In this document: positions 10,171 to 22,884 of the stretch, piece after piece
Position numbering within the stretch: position 1 is the stretch's first letter
How the letters are laid out: every line of letters begins with the position of its first letter
Assembly (NCBI RefSeq): GCF_051106095.1
Contig: NC_135783.1
Span: 326,479,322 to 326,543,321 of the forward strand
Direction: 5' to 3'
Length of the DNA: 64,000 nt
Source of the DNA: Pogona vitticeps
Taxonomy: Eukaryota > Chordata > Lepidosauria > Squamata > Agamidae
Notes under the pieces: model-generated
Seen by the model: the letters and a program-made list of their open reading frames with translations, nothing else
Database searches by the model: none
Told to the model about the DNA's origin: nothing
Program-made: the position numbers and the translations under genes

Positions 10171-11110
10171 GATTTTGCTTTTTTTTCCTGAAAGCACAAC
10201 GTGCAGAAAACTTGGAATGATGACAATTATCATTTTCATGTGGGAACATAGCACTCTTAAGATCTCATGAAGGAACTACATTAATTCAAGAAAACTGAGA
10301 AAGGCCTGCTTCAAAAATATGGCATGAATATTTGGGCAATGAGCAACAAGAAGAGGAAGAGGGAGGAAACAAGGAGAAGGTTGTTGCAGTCAGCCCAGGA
10401 TCTAGCTTCTTATTTCACAAGACATTTGGGGTTATCATCTTTTCAAACGAATTCCCACCCACCTTATGCCCCAGCGCCTACCATTTCACACAGAATAGCC
10501 AGTAAAGCCAATCTGTATTAATAGGCTTATGACTGAGTGTGCCCTGAATACTGTAGCAGCACAGACCTTGTCCAGGCAATCAATCAATATTTTCACTCTC
10601 TCTCTCCCTCTCTTTTGCTCTCCCCTTCTATTGCTCTCCTGCCTTCTTGCCTGCCTACCAGCTGGGACTCAGGCATGTCTTGGAGTAGCCAGGAGGAGAA
10701 TAAATGGTTTTATATTATGTCATTAAAATACTTTGAGGACATAATGCTGCTGATCACATGCCAGAATATTTAAGTCAAGGCATTGGTTATTCTCCCATTC
10801 CCTCATCTCCATTCTTCCCTCCAGTACTTTCAGTAATCCTGTTTACTGAGCAAGTTGATGATATTTCATTTGTGACAGCCTTATAATTTACTGTAACGTT
10901 AACATATATCTCACTCTCTCTTTTATTTTCTTTGAAGAATGGGGGCTTGATGTAGTTCATTTCTCTTTCCAAAGGCAATGCAAAGAGTCTATCTCTCTGG
11001 ACAGCTGGGTGACCTGTTAAAGAGTGATTCGTTCCTGATGTTCATGGAGGCTGGTACTAACTTTACATTTGCTATGAATAAAGCAGTAAAAATATATGTA
11101 GGGCCTCCCA
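10171..11110. other. No recognised feature
   Basis: The overlapping open frames at 10529-10773 are low-complexity (CT-rich) and not believable genes. Nothing else was identified. Confidence 0.4.
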
Positions 11111-11119
11111 GTCTTAAAG

Positions 11120-11450
11120 GAGTATGTGTGTGATGCTTGGAAGCAGAGGTCCAGCCTTTTCTCACTGGAAGCCAGGCTGGCCTCATCTTTGCTATCCATC
11201 ATCAAGACCTTTCTCTTCAGGCAGCCTTTCCCCTAATGACTGGCTTCCTGAGAGGGGTTGTTAAATGGATTGGTGTGCCTTGTTCCTGTATGCATGTTTT
11301 GGTGATGATTTTGTTTACTGTTTTATTGTGGCATTCATTTGATTCTTTTGTGATATTTACATACTTGCTTTTTTTTTGCCTTTTAAATATTATTTTCTAT
11401 TGATGTTAGCCACCCTGGGTTATTTTTAAGGAGAAAGGTGGGGTATAATT
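11120..11450 (+). mobile_element. L2-type LINE 3' UTR and tail
   Basis: A diverged 3' UTR ('cttcaggcagcctttcc', then 'gttagccaccctgggtta' and 'ggagaaaggtggggtata') runs straight into a large AAAG array. This is the usual structure of L2-type ends in lizards. Confidence 0.65.
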
Positions 11451-11571
<121 letters not shown>

Positions 11572-12348
11572 CTCAAATGTTTATGTCAGGATTTGACGAC
11601 AGGAAAATGTGCAAAGTTAATTGAAGACACTTACACGTTCTTCTTCTTTAGCAAGACGGGTGTATTTTACAATATTTACAAGTATATACAGCCTGGCATC
11701 ACTTCAGCATGGCAGGAAATCATTAAACAAACTGGCATAGAGGATAGCAGCAGGTGATAGAGAAGAGAAATCTATGAACACACTGTTCACTTATATACAT
11801 ATACAAGGTTTCTTTAGTCCAATCAGAAGACACATTACATCATCTTCTGTACCTGGGTGTCATCTCATCTTCAGACATTGCATTATCTCCTCAGCAGTCA
11901 CAGTGACTCAGCATACACACATCTGTTCACAATGGCAGCTCATTAATAACACATTTATGCAGGTTCAGGCCTATAAAAATTATAATATCCTGACACTTTA
12001 CTAATAGGGATATGGATGAATTCTGTTTGTTTGTTTTTTTAAAGAGCTTATGGTCGACAAATTTATTTGTGGAGGTGAAAAATGAGAGGTAATTTTTTTT
12101 GAAATACAGATGACTTTGAATTCCTATGTATTCAACAACATATGTGTTGTTAAGTCAATCTTGTCATCTAATTTTTTTTCTGACAGGCTCTTCATCTTTG
12201 ATAGCTCCATGGCTTGGAAGTTCAAACTGGGCCTCTCTACACTGGGATTAGCTGTACCTTCTGATTTTGGCAGTGCAGATGGTTTGGCATTATGGTCAGT
12301 TTACAATCCAGAGATTCCAAATTCACAAATGGTTTTATTCATTTAGTG
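11572..12348. other. No recognised feature
   Basis: AT-rich sequence between a microsatellite and a SINE. No gene or repeat identified. Confidence 0.4.
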
Positions 12349-12360
12349 GGAAGGACTATA

Positions 12361-12704
12361 AGGTAAAGGTTCCCCTTGACAATTTTTGTCCAGTCGTGTT
12401 CGACTCTAGGGGGCGGTGCTCAACCCTGTTTCCAAGCCATAGAGCCAGCGTTTTGTCCGAAGACAATCTTCCGTGGTCACATGGCCAGTGCGACTTAGAC
12501 ACGGAACGCTGTTACCTTCCCACCAAGGTGGTCCCTATTGATCTACTCACATTTGCATGGTTTCGAACTGCTAGGTTGGCGGGAGCTGGGACAAGTGACG
12601 GGTGCTCACTCCGTCACATGGATTCGATCTTACGACTGCTTGGTCTTCTGACCCTGCAGCACAGGCTTCTGCGGTTTAGCCCACAGTGCCACCACGTCCC
12701 TATA
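12361..12704 (-). repeat. Sauria-type SINE (tRNA head, BovB-linked)
   Basis: On the minus strand it begins with the 'gggacgtggtggcac' tRNA-like head (A box), has a B-box region ('cgtaagatcgaatcc'), then 'ccgccaacctagcagttcga'-type and 'tgtgaccacggaaga' blocks, and ends with ACCTTTACCTT. ggaaggactata at 12349-12360 and 12705-12716 is a perfect 12-bp target duplication. Sauria SINEs are known from squamates and are thought to be mobilised by BovB-type machinery. Confidence 0.9.
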
Positions 12705-12716
12705 GGAAGGACTATA

Positions 12717-13219
12717 GCTTCCTTTTAAAAAGTTTAAATGTGGAAGACGGTGAATTGGGCAGCTTCATCTATGTTTCGTTACTAACCAATACAGTACATA
12801 TTTATCCTAGTTATTTGTGACACAATTGCATCCTCAATTGTTGGGGGTGGAAACAGGTTAAATACTTTTTACCTTTACCAAAACTGCCTAGTTTAGGAAT
12901 CTTGGCACATACATTGTAAAGTAAGGTAGTAAGAGATGGTATTTTGGATTTAAACATAACCCATAAAATTATTTATTTTTGAAGAATTACCAAATATGAT
13001 AGACTCATTATACAGTAATGTGCCATGGAAGACTTGGCCTTGTCATCACTTACCAAGCCATTGGAGAGAGTGATGCAGACAGGCCAAAAGGCAAGCTTAT
13101 TTCTTGATCCTACTTCCTTCCCTACCAGGTTTCCAACCTATTCTTCCTAGTGTTTACATCTGGCTTGTATGCATTTTACTCATACTGACCTTGCCTTTTT
13201 TGATCCATTTAATACACCT
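12717..13219. other. No recognised feature
   Basis: Ordinary AT-rich sequence. Confidence 0.4.
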
Positions 13220-13260
13220 TTGTTGAATAAATTGTCACCATGGGACAATTTATTCAACAA
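13220..13260. repeat. Perfect 17-bp inverted repeat with 7-bp loop
   Basis: The arms ttgttgaataaattgtc (13220-13236) and gacaatttattcaacaa (13244-13260) are perfect complements around accatgg. Pairing extends a few bases further out with one mismatch. No transposon ends or target duplication are apparent. Confidence 0.95.
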
Positions 13261-14149
13261 TGGGTCCTTTCTGCAATACTGCACTCCCTAGCAGGTAGGA
13301 AAAACCTTAGCCCTATGCCCTATCCAGGTGTAAATCTGAGGAAGGAAGATGTTGGGGCTACTTACTGGTTCCACCCTGCAACAAGACAAGCACGTTAATG
13401 GGTGTTGAAATAATGAGAACTTCATAGGGGAGACATCTGGCCTTAAATATTTACCAACTCCCATACATGAGTAGGCTTTTACTGATAGATGGTAAAAGAC
13501 AATGGATCAAGAATCACATGCATGCCTTGGTCTAGTTTCATGTAAAGTCCACATGTTTTCAACTCCTACTCACCTTGGCTCAGCTGGGCTCTAATTTTTC
13601 CCAGTTCAGTCCCCTGCTTACGTTGACCTCAACAATTTGGTTGTACCCACTGCTAAAACAGTGGATCTTGAGATGAAACAGAATACATTTCCCAACTCTG
13701 TTGTGTGAGATGGTTGCACCTAACTCTGAGATGATATATTTGCCTCAATTGCCACACACAGAACCCTCCTTTCAATGCAGCATATGGGGGAGTAGGAAGG
13801 AAGGAAATAGGATTTCTAGTCTGAAGTAACCCTATGAATGATGCCGCAAATTCTGAAGTGAAAAACTGTCTTACTATACTCTGAATCATGCAACACCATT
13901 AGTTGTTACTGAACATTACAATTCATTTGCAGTATTCTGTACTGGAGTGTTTTTGTCAGTGACTCTGCCAATCATAACACTATTAGAATATATGGTCATT
14001 GGAGACAAAAATTAAGAAAACATGCTAGCAGCCTCTTATCACGAGAACTCAGCTAAGGAATTTGTATAACGGTGACAGGTAGACACATCAGTTGGCTAGG
14101 TGGTCCTAGCAAATGTCTACATATTTTGGAGGCCTGAACACTTTTAATA
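13261..14149. other. No recognised feature
   Basis: Nothing identified on either strand. Confidence 0.4.
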
Positions 14150-14157
14150 TCAAGGAC

Positions 14158-14263
14158 TAGAGATGTAAAATTTCCAAAAATGACCATTTTTTCTGGAAAA
14201 AAAACAGAAAGAACTTATTTTGCCATTAAAAAAATGGACATTTTCTGAAATGTTACATCTCTA
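14158..14263. mobile_element. 106-bp hAT-type MITE
   Basis: Inverted ends TAGAGATGTAA / TTACATCTCTA, with extended imperfect complementarity inward. A perfect 8-bp target duplication, tcaaggac, lies at 14150-14157 and 14264-14271. An 8-bp duplication is diagnostic of hAT insertion. No coding capacity. Confidence 0.9.
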
Positions 14264-14271
14264 TCAAGGAC

Positions 14272-15531
14272 TCTTAACTTTTTTTCACATCATACAAGCC
14301 AAGCAAGGAGAAAAGGAAGGGGCAAAAGTAGAGAATATGAAGGTATCCTTTAGGCTTCACAAGAGACATGAGAGAACTAATTTTTTATGAGGTAAATCTA
14401 AAAACCCAAGGGAATATCACTCCAAATAATCCCATTCATAAAATGTAAAAGTGAAGGTTATCTGCAGTTTTACAGTATCAGCCATTGGCAGAACATAGTC
14501 GAGAAGGCATAATCTTGTTTTCTATTTGTGCTAGCTCAGTGACATTTCTATTTTTGGTCTGCCTTCCAATAATTATGAATGACAAGTGGCATTAACAGGC
14601 TCTAGGTAAAAACAAATTTTATTTATCCAATGAATTTAGACAGAAACTGTTCACATATATATTGTTCTCATTTTATCCTTGGATTAGGAGCTTCCTAAGA
14701 AGTATTGTTGAGAATAAAGATTTTTCTGAGGCAAAAGGTGAAGTAAAAATCAACCTCTTCTCTCACCCCTGCCCCCCTTGCACAACTAAAATAACCCATT
14801 TAGAGTCAGGCACAGGGCTCTGCACCTTTTGTTTTTGTTGCAATCGTTACAGCTATATTAAATCAGATTATTTGCTTAATAGAAAGAACATTAGTTCTGC
14901 TCATAGTAGGTAAGTAATCACACACTTCATTGTTTCAGGGTCACTACTCACATTACATTTAAAACACATGTATTGGCCCCTCAGAGGCATTCCTGAGTCT
15001 GAAAATCTGAGAAAGGGTAATGTCAGAACTATAGAAAACAGACAATTTTGAGAGCTAGAAATGTTTCAACTACAAACAACTGCTTCTCCCAAGCTATTTG
15101 TAACGCTGAGGTACAACCTTCACTTCATCTTTAAAGGTTTCCTTTTTCTCACATCTTTATATGAGGGACACAGCTCTTTTATTTATTGGGTAGCACATTT
15201 CAAAGGCAGCTATCAGACTCTGTTGAAATAAGTAGGATTTACTTCTAAGTAAACATGAGTAGGATTAGGCTACACAGGTGATACAGACCATCAGTTTCAG
15301 TTAATTTTTATGGGTAGCTTTCCCAAGTAAATCTGGTGTTTGCTTTATTTGTGTGTTTATGGACTACAAGCAAATACCTCTGAGTTCCAGGGGTGGCAAT
15401 AGCCCTGTGTTTGATAACCCTGGAAACTTGAAGCAATGTTATGAAGCTATGGGCACAATGCATCTATTTTGTTGTCATGGAATTGGCATAAAGAGGATCA
15501 GTACCTTCCCCACCATCTGTGAGAGTGGTAC
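14272..15531. other. Mostly featureless; short dispersed fragment near 15220-15285
   Basis: 'aataagtaggatttacttc' with the following 'catgagtaggattaggct' resembles a small repeat fragment common in reptiles; a relative may lie near 51085-51135. The rest shows nothing. Confidence 0.35.
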
Positions 15532-15539
15532 CTGGTAGC

Positions 15540-16334
15540 TAAAGATGGGCATGAAATGAACCATGAAGGAAAAAAAACACAAACCAACCCATTTCATGGT
15601 TCATTCTGGGTCACTTCGGGGAAATGCACCTGCCCAGAAGGAAACAAAATCCTGAACTACTGTATTATTGATGTTGGCAATTCATATCTGGGCTATCACT
15701 TGGACATCCCAAATCCAATCTTTGCCAAACTTGGAGTGACTCTTAGGGCTGACTCTCTCTCCCCCCCCACCTCTCCAAGTTTGATGAAGATTGGATTTCC
15801 CCTCTAGGAAAGTGCTTTTTAGTACAGATTGACATGAACTGGGAAAACAGCAGTTCATGATGGTTCACGGTTCAGGACTATGCATGAACTACCAACCATG
15901 AATTTTCACAGACTTTCCAACAAAAGGAACCATTTCATGGTGTGTCCCCATTTGGGATTTCTGGGTGGTATAATGACTGCTGCATGGGTTAGAGGCACCA
16001 AACTCACAGCAAGTATTCAACTGACTCTCCTCCCCGCACTCCCCAATTTTGGCATAAATTGAAATATCCAAGTAATGCCTCCCTAAAGTAGGTCCACCCC
16101 AGGAAAGTGCTGTTTAGCAGCTGGGGTGGGGAGCAGAGTCAGCTGAAGACTTATTGCAAGTCTGCCATCGGTAACACACGTGGGGGGCATTCTACCATTG
16201 CCAGAAGTCCCAAATTGCACACATGATGAAACGGTTCATTTTGTGAATAAGTTTGTGAATGTTTGTAGTTCATGATTAGTCACAAACTATGAATCACCAC
16301 AGACCTTTGCTTTTCCAGTTTCTGCCCATCTCTA
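15540..16334. mobile_element. hAT-type non-autonomous transposon, 795 bp
   Basis: The ends TAAAGATGGGCA and TGCCCATCTCTA are inverted. The flanks ctggtagc (15532-15539) and ctggtaac (16335-16342) form an 8-bp target duplication with one difference. The interior is rich in 'catgaac' / 'gttcatg' palindromic words. No transposase is present, so it depended on an hAT enzyme from elsewhere. Confidence 0.85.
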
Positions 16335-16342
16335 CTGGTAAC

Positions 16343-18179
16343 TGAATCGGCCCATATGAGAAGGAAAGTATCTCCCAATTAAGAGAATTGACTAGGGCTG
16401 TGAAGATTCTGACTTCAAGGATAAAAGTATGCTGTGAGACATCTTTCCCTGGTATCTCATGAGATGCTTTATTTACTGGCAGCTGCGTTGTCTGATCAGT
16501 TACTTTTGTAGGAGTTGCCTATTAAAAGATTTGGGGAGGCATGCAACCTGATTGGTGAAAAGGATCACAACGTCTAGAAAGGGGATGATGGGATATAGGT
16601 AGGAACAGAAGAATGGACCATTCAAGCTTATGCCAAGCTAGGTTTTTCAAAGCTGTTGCTTGCTTAGCTTCACCTCTCAGGAGAATGTAATCTAGGCCTG
16701 CCACTCTGCTGAACTCTGCGTATGTAGTGGAAATGGGCTACAGCTTTATCACTTTGTAAGTAGAGATGCAAGTAGCTAGATTTATTGTTTTCTCTGGATC
16801 TTATTTTCTATTGTGTAATCTCTGAATAAGTTTTGCTTTGGTTTTTATTATGGAACTGTGCCACATAATTTTGATTCTTTTGGAAGCTTTAAATCTGCTT
16901 TTGAACATGTTTTTTTTTTTTAAATAACTTCAATAAAATAATAAAAATTTACAACTGTATGTTTCCTCAGGGAGACCGAGGGGTTGGTGGTACTTAAGAA
17001 GGTGCCTTTTCCTTGGAAACTTTGGAGTACTTTGTGGGGTTTTGACATTTCTGCTGTGCAGGGGTGGTTTGCAGCTATAAGCAATAACCTGGAAGTTTGT
17101 GTCTCTTCTTAGAGCAGTAAAGGGGCAAATAGGCTCCGTAATGTTGGAAGAGGCTTTTCCAAATCATTAACACATGGGAAGTACCCACACCAGGACAAAC
17201 AAGGGTAGTGTGGCTGAGTGGTCAGTGGATCCTCTCTGTGTTGACCAGTATTAGCATGGCTGTTTGAATGAAGCCATCAGCAGTGATATCTCTAATCACG
17301 GCCCCTGCTTTGATGCTCCTAGACCTCCCATAAGAGAGGGGTTTGCCTATTCTTTCACTTGTTCAAGCCATGTTCCTTCCCCTGAAAGCTCTCATGTCTC
17401 CCAAATATTCTTCAGATTTTTTTCCAAACTTCCATAGAAGATTAGGAGGAGGATGATATGAGGGGCAGGGTGCTGTCGTCTCTGTTCCGCTTGTGGATAA
17501 ATACTGTTGGAATTCTTCCCAAGAATACACGCATTGATTACTTAGAAGAAAATGCTGCTGTGTTAAATGGGATCTAACATTTTAAATATGGGGGCTGGGT
17601 GCATTTGGCTAATGAATATATTATTTCTTTATTTTATACGTTTAAATGTTTAAATGAAATGCAGTGCAACACTGCATTGAACCAACTGGACAGAAAGATA
17701 ATCCATTCTCCCCTGATCAATTGTACAAATGAAGTAATCAATAAATGTACATTAACTTGAAACTGTGACCTCTCACAATTATATATTACCTACATCTTTC
17801 ATTCTGAGTTAGAAAACTCACCAGAATTGATTAAAACTCCATGTCCTTCTTAAATGCTTTTTGCAAGATCTTTGACATATTACCCTGACAGTAGGCACTA
17901 GGGATATAGAAATCTATTTTTCTCACTGGGTCTGTCAATTTTGTTTTTTTCTGTATCATTTTTTTTCCTGTGAAAGGCATCCATGGAAAGAACATTTTGT
18001 TCTGCTCCGTTTCTTGGAGGATATGGCAGCTTTCTGCCTTTTGACCCAACATTCTACTCTTTCTCTCCCCAATGAAAGTTTCATGTAATGAATGTGGGCT
18101 TAGAACTACAGTAGGCTGAAATGTTCACTAGTTTCTTATTCCACTTTCAGAATAACTGTGCTTTCCTAAGCAGTCCTTC
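16343..18179. other. No recognised feature
   Basis: Repeat-poor. Short open frames such as 17831-18052 (minus) carry no known motif. Confidence 0.4.
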
Positions 18180-18560
18180 CCTTGAGTGAATTGATCAGTT
18201 TTATTTTAAATAACACTTCTGCACACAGGAGACATGCCTATACCAATAGGACTGCAGGAAAACAAAAATTAATTAGCAGCCAGGAGCAATAACTTGCGTT
18301 TGCTTGTCACCTCCAACCCCTACTAGTGAAAATCCATATCTGTAAAGATTTTGCCCTTTAGCGCGTTGACAAAGTGCTAAAAATTTTCTCTCATTAGTAA
18401 ATTGGACTTTTAATTCTACAACTCTCTGTTAATGATGCCAACACAGACTGGTTATGGATACAGCAAAGCATTTTGTTTGTAGAGAAAAAATAAATAGAGT
18501 TTGACATTTGTTTGAAGAGCCAAACATTATTTATGGTTTGCTGTTGAAGGAGGAGCCTTG
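18180..18560. promoter_or_regulatory. Candidate conserved non-coding element
   Basis: Repeat-free, non-coding and AT-rich. TAAT-core words are clustered (attaattag, cattagtaa, ttttaattct, gttaatgatg), with a CpG pair in the isolated 'gcgcgttgac'. It looks like constrained vertebrate regulatory DNA, but this is judged on texture alone. Confidence 0.2.
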
Positions 18561-20060
18561 TTCAGCTCTGTGGCCAAAGTAAAACTAATAACCTGACCCT
18601 ACATTTATCCTGTATTACTTATTTATTTTGAAATAAATTTAAACAAAATGCTGCCATTCATCTGATAATCTCATGGCACTTCACAAAGATAAACAATCAA
18701 ACAAAATATAACCTCATGAACTTATGATGGGCAGGAGGAGAAATTCTTCCTCAGAACCACCGCTATTTCCAAAGCCCTGTCAGCTTACAGAGGCTAGGGT
18801 TGGAAGCAGCTTTCCCAGCCTATCTGGCCTTTTCCTCATGCCATTGTTCTCAATGGGAGAGAATTAACTAAGTAAGGAGAATGATAAGCTCATATCAGGA
18901 GAATGATAAGGCTTAGGAACATAGGATGGTGCCTTAAAGTGAACCAGACAATGGGGCCATTTTACCTAGGATTGCCAAGTTTGAAGTGGTAGTCCAGGTT
19001 TCATTCCCAGCCCTACCTGGAAATCCCAGGTATTCCTTTGCAGCCCCTCCATCAAATACAAGCCATATGTGACCTTGATAAGCCTTCGGAATAAGACAAT
19101 AGCAGGTATATTCAGCTCATGTGGTTCAATTGAATGAAATACCTCAATAAAGAATTTTCAAGCCAGATGAGACTCTTCACCTCCTGCACGGCTATGTTTT
19201 TTTTTCTTATTAGTGCTCTTGCAGACAGGCTGCAAATCCAAAACATCAACAATAAAGAACACTCAACAAGGCACACATGCACAAAGCAAATAAAGAAAAG
19301 CAAATAGACCTATCTAATGTTTATAATCCTTAGAAACCCACATAACAAAGCAACACTTATTGTCATTCTGTGTAATCTGTTATTTACTTTAAAGCATTCC
19401 TTGCACAAATCTGCTTATTTTTAACAAGGAATCGTTTCCCCTTTCTCTCCTCTTGTGAACAGCATCACAAAATTTATTTCCCTCTTGAAAGGTTAGGAAT
19501 ATAATGTGGCAGTTCCCTATTTTCATATGAGAGAAGAGACAAGTAAGGATTTGGTTCACATCCTTAGCTCAAAGGGGGACTCACATTTGCTTTCCTTTTT
19601 TTGTGATAGACAGACTTCAAAGGAGTGTTTCTGTTGGTGGATTTCATCCTGTCAGGGGAACTGGGAAATCTTGAGAGTATTTAGGAATGTATTTAATTCC
19701 TCTTTAGTCGTACAACAGAAGCACAGCAAGTAAGAATTAGAATTAGCTACAAATCTCCCAAATCCACTGATCTTCCACTAACTAGCCCATTGAGAAATAA
19801 TCACCCTGAGACCTCTTTTGTGTAGGGAAAAATGTTTTTGCTCACAGTTGTACAGTCTTCACATATTTAAAGGTTAAGGGAAAAGATGAATGCAGATAGT
19901 GGAAAGATGGATTTCTTAGCCCACCTGGCTGGATCGAAATCTATGCCACTCTGTCCTTCTTTCTGCAGGCATGCTGGACCCAACTGGCATAAACAAAGAA
20001 CAGTAAACGTGATAATTAAGGTAAGGAAGGTAGGATATTCTGAAGTGGCATGAAATCATT
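18561..20060. other. No recognised feature
   Basis: Nothing convincing on either strand. This is part of the least repeat-rich stretch of the window. Confidence 0.4.
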
Positions 20061-20063
20061 GCT

Positions 20064-20160
20064 GTTTGTTTGTTTGTTTGTTTGTTTGTTTGTTTGTTTG
20101 TTTGTTTGTTTGTTTGTTTAAACAATCTTTTATACCCCACCACCTGGCCTGGGACCACTG
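20064..20160 (-). mobile_element. (TTTG)n microsatellite with LINE tail
   Basis: About 13 TTTG units are followed by 'ttataccccaccacc', which on the minus strand reads as a 'ggtggggtataa' LINE 3' end running into (CAAA)n. The body beyond about 20160 is too diverged to name. Confidence 0.6.
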
Positions 20161-20643
20161 TAGTATTCACACTTATTATATTAAGTAGTCGTTCATATTC
20201 ATGTTGCAGGCTAATGTTGCTGAGAAGCAGAACCAAGAGATATGTAAAAAGAGGTGGAGTGAGAGAGTGAACAGTCAGTTAGTGAGAGTCAGAGGAGGGA
20301 TAGAGTGTGGTATTTGGGAGATCTCAGGTGTGATTAGATTGAAGAGTGGATAAGAACTGTTATAACAAATAGAAGGTTGAGATTGATGATAAATAAACCT
20401 GTAAAAGTTACCTATGATTAATTATTAAACATCTGTAATCCATAAAGAAGTTTTATTTAAAAGACAGCGAAGTTTGGACCTGCATCTTCATCCTTCTATA
20501 GGTAATGTTGATTTAGTGATCAACTGGTGGCAGGGGGTGAAAAGGAGTATTCATTTGCCTTTGTGTGCTCTGTGTTTGGGGAGTCAGGCAGGGGCCAAGG
20601 GGGCGAACGTCACAACTACACTGGTCAGTATACAAAAGAAAAC
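20161..20643. other. No recognised feature
   Basis: Purine-rich in part (20215-20320). No assignable element. Confidence 0.35.
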
Positions 20644-20654
20644 AAAACACTTTT

Positions 20655-20956
20655 GTTGTTGTTTAGTCATTTAGTCATGTCCGACTCTTCGTGACCCCAT
20701 GGACCAGAGCACATCAGGCCCTCCTGTCTTCCACTGCCTCCCCGAGTTGGGTCAAAGTCATGTTGGTTGCTTCAATGACACTGTCCAACCATCGCATCCT
20801 CTGTCATCCCCTTCTCCTCTTGCCTTCACACTTTCCTAACATCAGTGTCTTTTCCAGGGGGTCTTCTCTTCTCATGAAATGGCCAAAGTACTGGAGCCTC
20901 AGCTTCAGGATCTGTCCTTCCAGTGAGCACTCAGGCTTGATTTCCTTTAGAATGGA
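20655..20956 (-). mobile_element. BovB LINE 3' end, 5'-truncated, with target duplications
   Basis: Complement of the BovB C-terminus and 3' end ('gtcatgtccgactcttcgtg' on the plus strand). aaaacactttt at 20644-20654 and 20957-20967 is an 11-bp target duplication. About 300 bp is retained; the upstream reverse transcriptase is absent because of normal 5' truncation. Confidence 0.9.
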
Positions 20957-21184
20957 AAAACACTTTTAATAATCATAAAATACAAACATAACAAATTGAT
21001 ATGACATCATAAAACAAAATAAACAACAGAACAAAAGATCAAAAATAAACTACAGTAAATTAAATGAATCATCAAATAAAATTCAAAATTAATAAATGTT
21101 GCACAAAAAAAACAGTTGACAGTGACAGGTTTTAAATATCCATAATCAATGGCTATTACATGGAATTAATAGAACAGCCTGCCT

Positions 21185-22640
21185 GAAAGAAAATTTCCAA
21201 AGATTTCATGAATGTTAGCAAAGAAGGGGCAAGGCAAATTTTGGGTGGAAGTTCATTCCACATTTAGGGAGCAACCACAGAAAAGGCCAGGGTTCTTGTT
21301 CATTCCTTCCAGGCTTCTCTATGGTTTGGCAACTCAGACGTCCGGCAGTTCCTTTCAGAAGGAGGCAGCCAGCTGTATACTGAGGTCCAAAACTATTAAG
21401 GGCTTTATAGGTCAAAGCCAGCACCTTGAAACTGATACAGAAACGCATCAGAAGCCAGTACAGGGCAGCCAGTACTGGGGTGATGTGCTGATGTTTAAAC
21501 AATCCCATAACTAATCTGGCCACTGCATTCTGGACCTCCTGAAGTTTCTGTATCCATCTTAAAGGCAGTCCCACATAGAGCACATTGCTGTCATCTAACT
21601 TTGAGATTACCAAAGCATGGGCACATGATGAGAGACCTGCAGTCAAGGTAGGAACGCAGCTGAGCGATCCACCTGAGACAGACATAAACTAACCAGAACA
21701 CAGATGCCACAATAGTTCTGGGTCTGGAAGGACAACCAGACTGTGAACCTCATTCTTGGTGGAGAGAGTGCCCCCCCTCCAAAAGAAAGGGAGTCATCCA
21801 ATCCACAGAACACAGCAGCTCCCACCTAGGGGACCTCCATCTTGTTTGGATTCAATCTCAACCTGTTTGTTGCCATCCACTCCAGTCCTGCAGGCAGTGC
21901 TCAAGGAACAGGACAGCATCCACTGCAGAGTTGTGTAAGGAGAAATAGAGCTGAGTGTCAACAGCATACTGATGAAACTATACTCCAAATCTCCAGATGA
22001 CCTCCCTCAGCAGTATCACGTAGATGTTAAAAAGCACGGGGGTGGGATTGATCCCTGCGGGACTCCACAGTTTAGAGTCCAGGGATTAGAGACCATCTCC
22101 TCAAGCTGCACTCTCTGGTCCTGGTCCTCAAGGAAGGATAGGAACCAATCTTAAGATCCTCCCCAGGTGTATACCATTGTCAACAGTATCAAAGACCACT
22201 GAGAGGTCTAGGAGGACCGGCAGGGACATTTTGCTCCTGTTGGCCTCCCTCAGAAGGTCATTGTGTAGGGTGACCAATTCCATCTCCATGCCAAGACTGG
22301 AATGGATCAAGGGCATTGGTCTCATCCAGGAGTGCCTGAACTTGATCAGCCACTACCCTCTCCAGTAGCTTTTTCAGGAATGATATATTAGCAACAGGTC
22401 TACACCTGTTACAATTACCTGCTGCCAAATTTGGTTTCTTCTGAACGGGCTTGATAAGTGTCTCCTTGAGGACACAGGGAAATAGGCTGTCTCGGAGAGA
22501 CACATTGATGATTAGTGCCTATTTTGTGGTTATCAGCCTAGCAGTTTTTAAAAGCCAGGCCCCGCAAGGATCTAGGGAGACGGCAGTGGCTCTGCAACAG
22601 TCAAGCATCCTGTCAACCTCAGATGGAGAAACAGACTGAA
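21185..22640 (-). mobile_element. L2-clade LINE, reverse transcriptase body
   Basis: Minus-strand frames give, in order, 'LDPCGAWLLK', 'SLRDSLFPCVLKE', 'KPNLAAGN..RPVANISFLKKLLERVVADQVQALLDE', 'MSLPVLLDLSVVFDTVDN' (the catalytic-domain LDLS-AFDTVDH block), and further on 'LDDSNVLYVGLPLRWIQKLQEVQNAVARLV' and 'HITPVLAALYWL'. This is the standard order for L2 LINEs of reptiles. Stops and frame changes are spread through it, so it is an old copy. The endonuclease is not retained. Confidence 0.85.
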
Positions 22641-22654
22641 ATAACTACACAGGC

Positions 22655-22748
22655 TGGCTGTATTCTGCAAGAGGCACACTGGGAAATTGAACTCACAATC
22701 TCTAGCTCCAAAGCCAAATACCTAACTCACTGAGCTATCCAGATAGCA
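22655..22748 (-). repeat. tRNA-like SINE head fragment (group C)
   Basis: On the minus strand, 'tagctcagtgagttaggtat' and 'agattgtgagttcaatttcc' form A- and B-box regions like those at 27872-28001 and 60830-61050. Only the head survives. Confidence 0.55.
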
Positions 22749-22884
22749 CATAATGGATGTACCCTTGAACATTTGTTACCTCATGAGCCTGGAACATTCC
22801 TTATGTAGAGATATGGTGCCTAGGCTTATGTCACCCCCTGAAAACGATAACTGTCTCCACAGGTTTTAGGCCCGCCATGTTATT

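Noticed and set aside
12267-12728. 153-codon frame, with relatives at 37396-37719, 55467-55715 and 58958-59227
   Set aside because: Translation of the Sauria SINE in its antisense direction. Recurrence reflects SINE copies, not a protein family.
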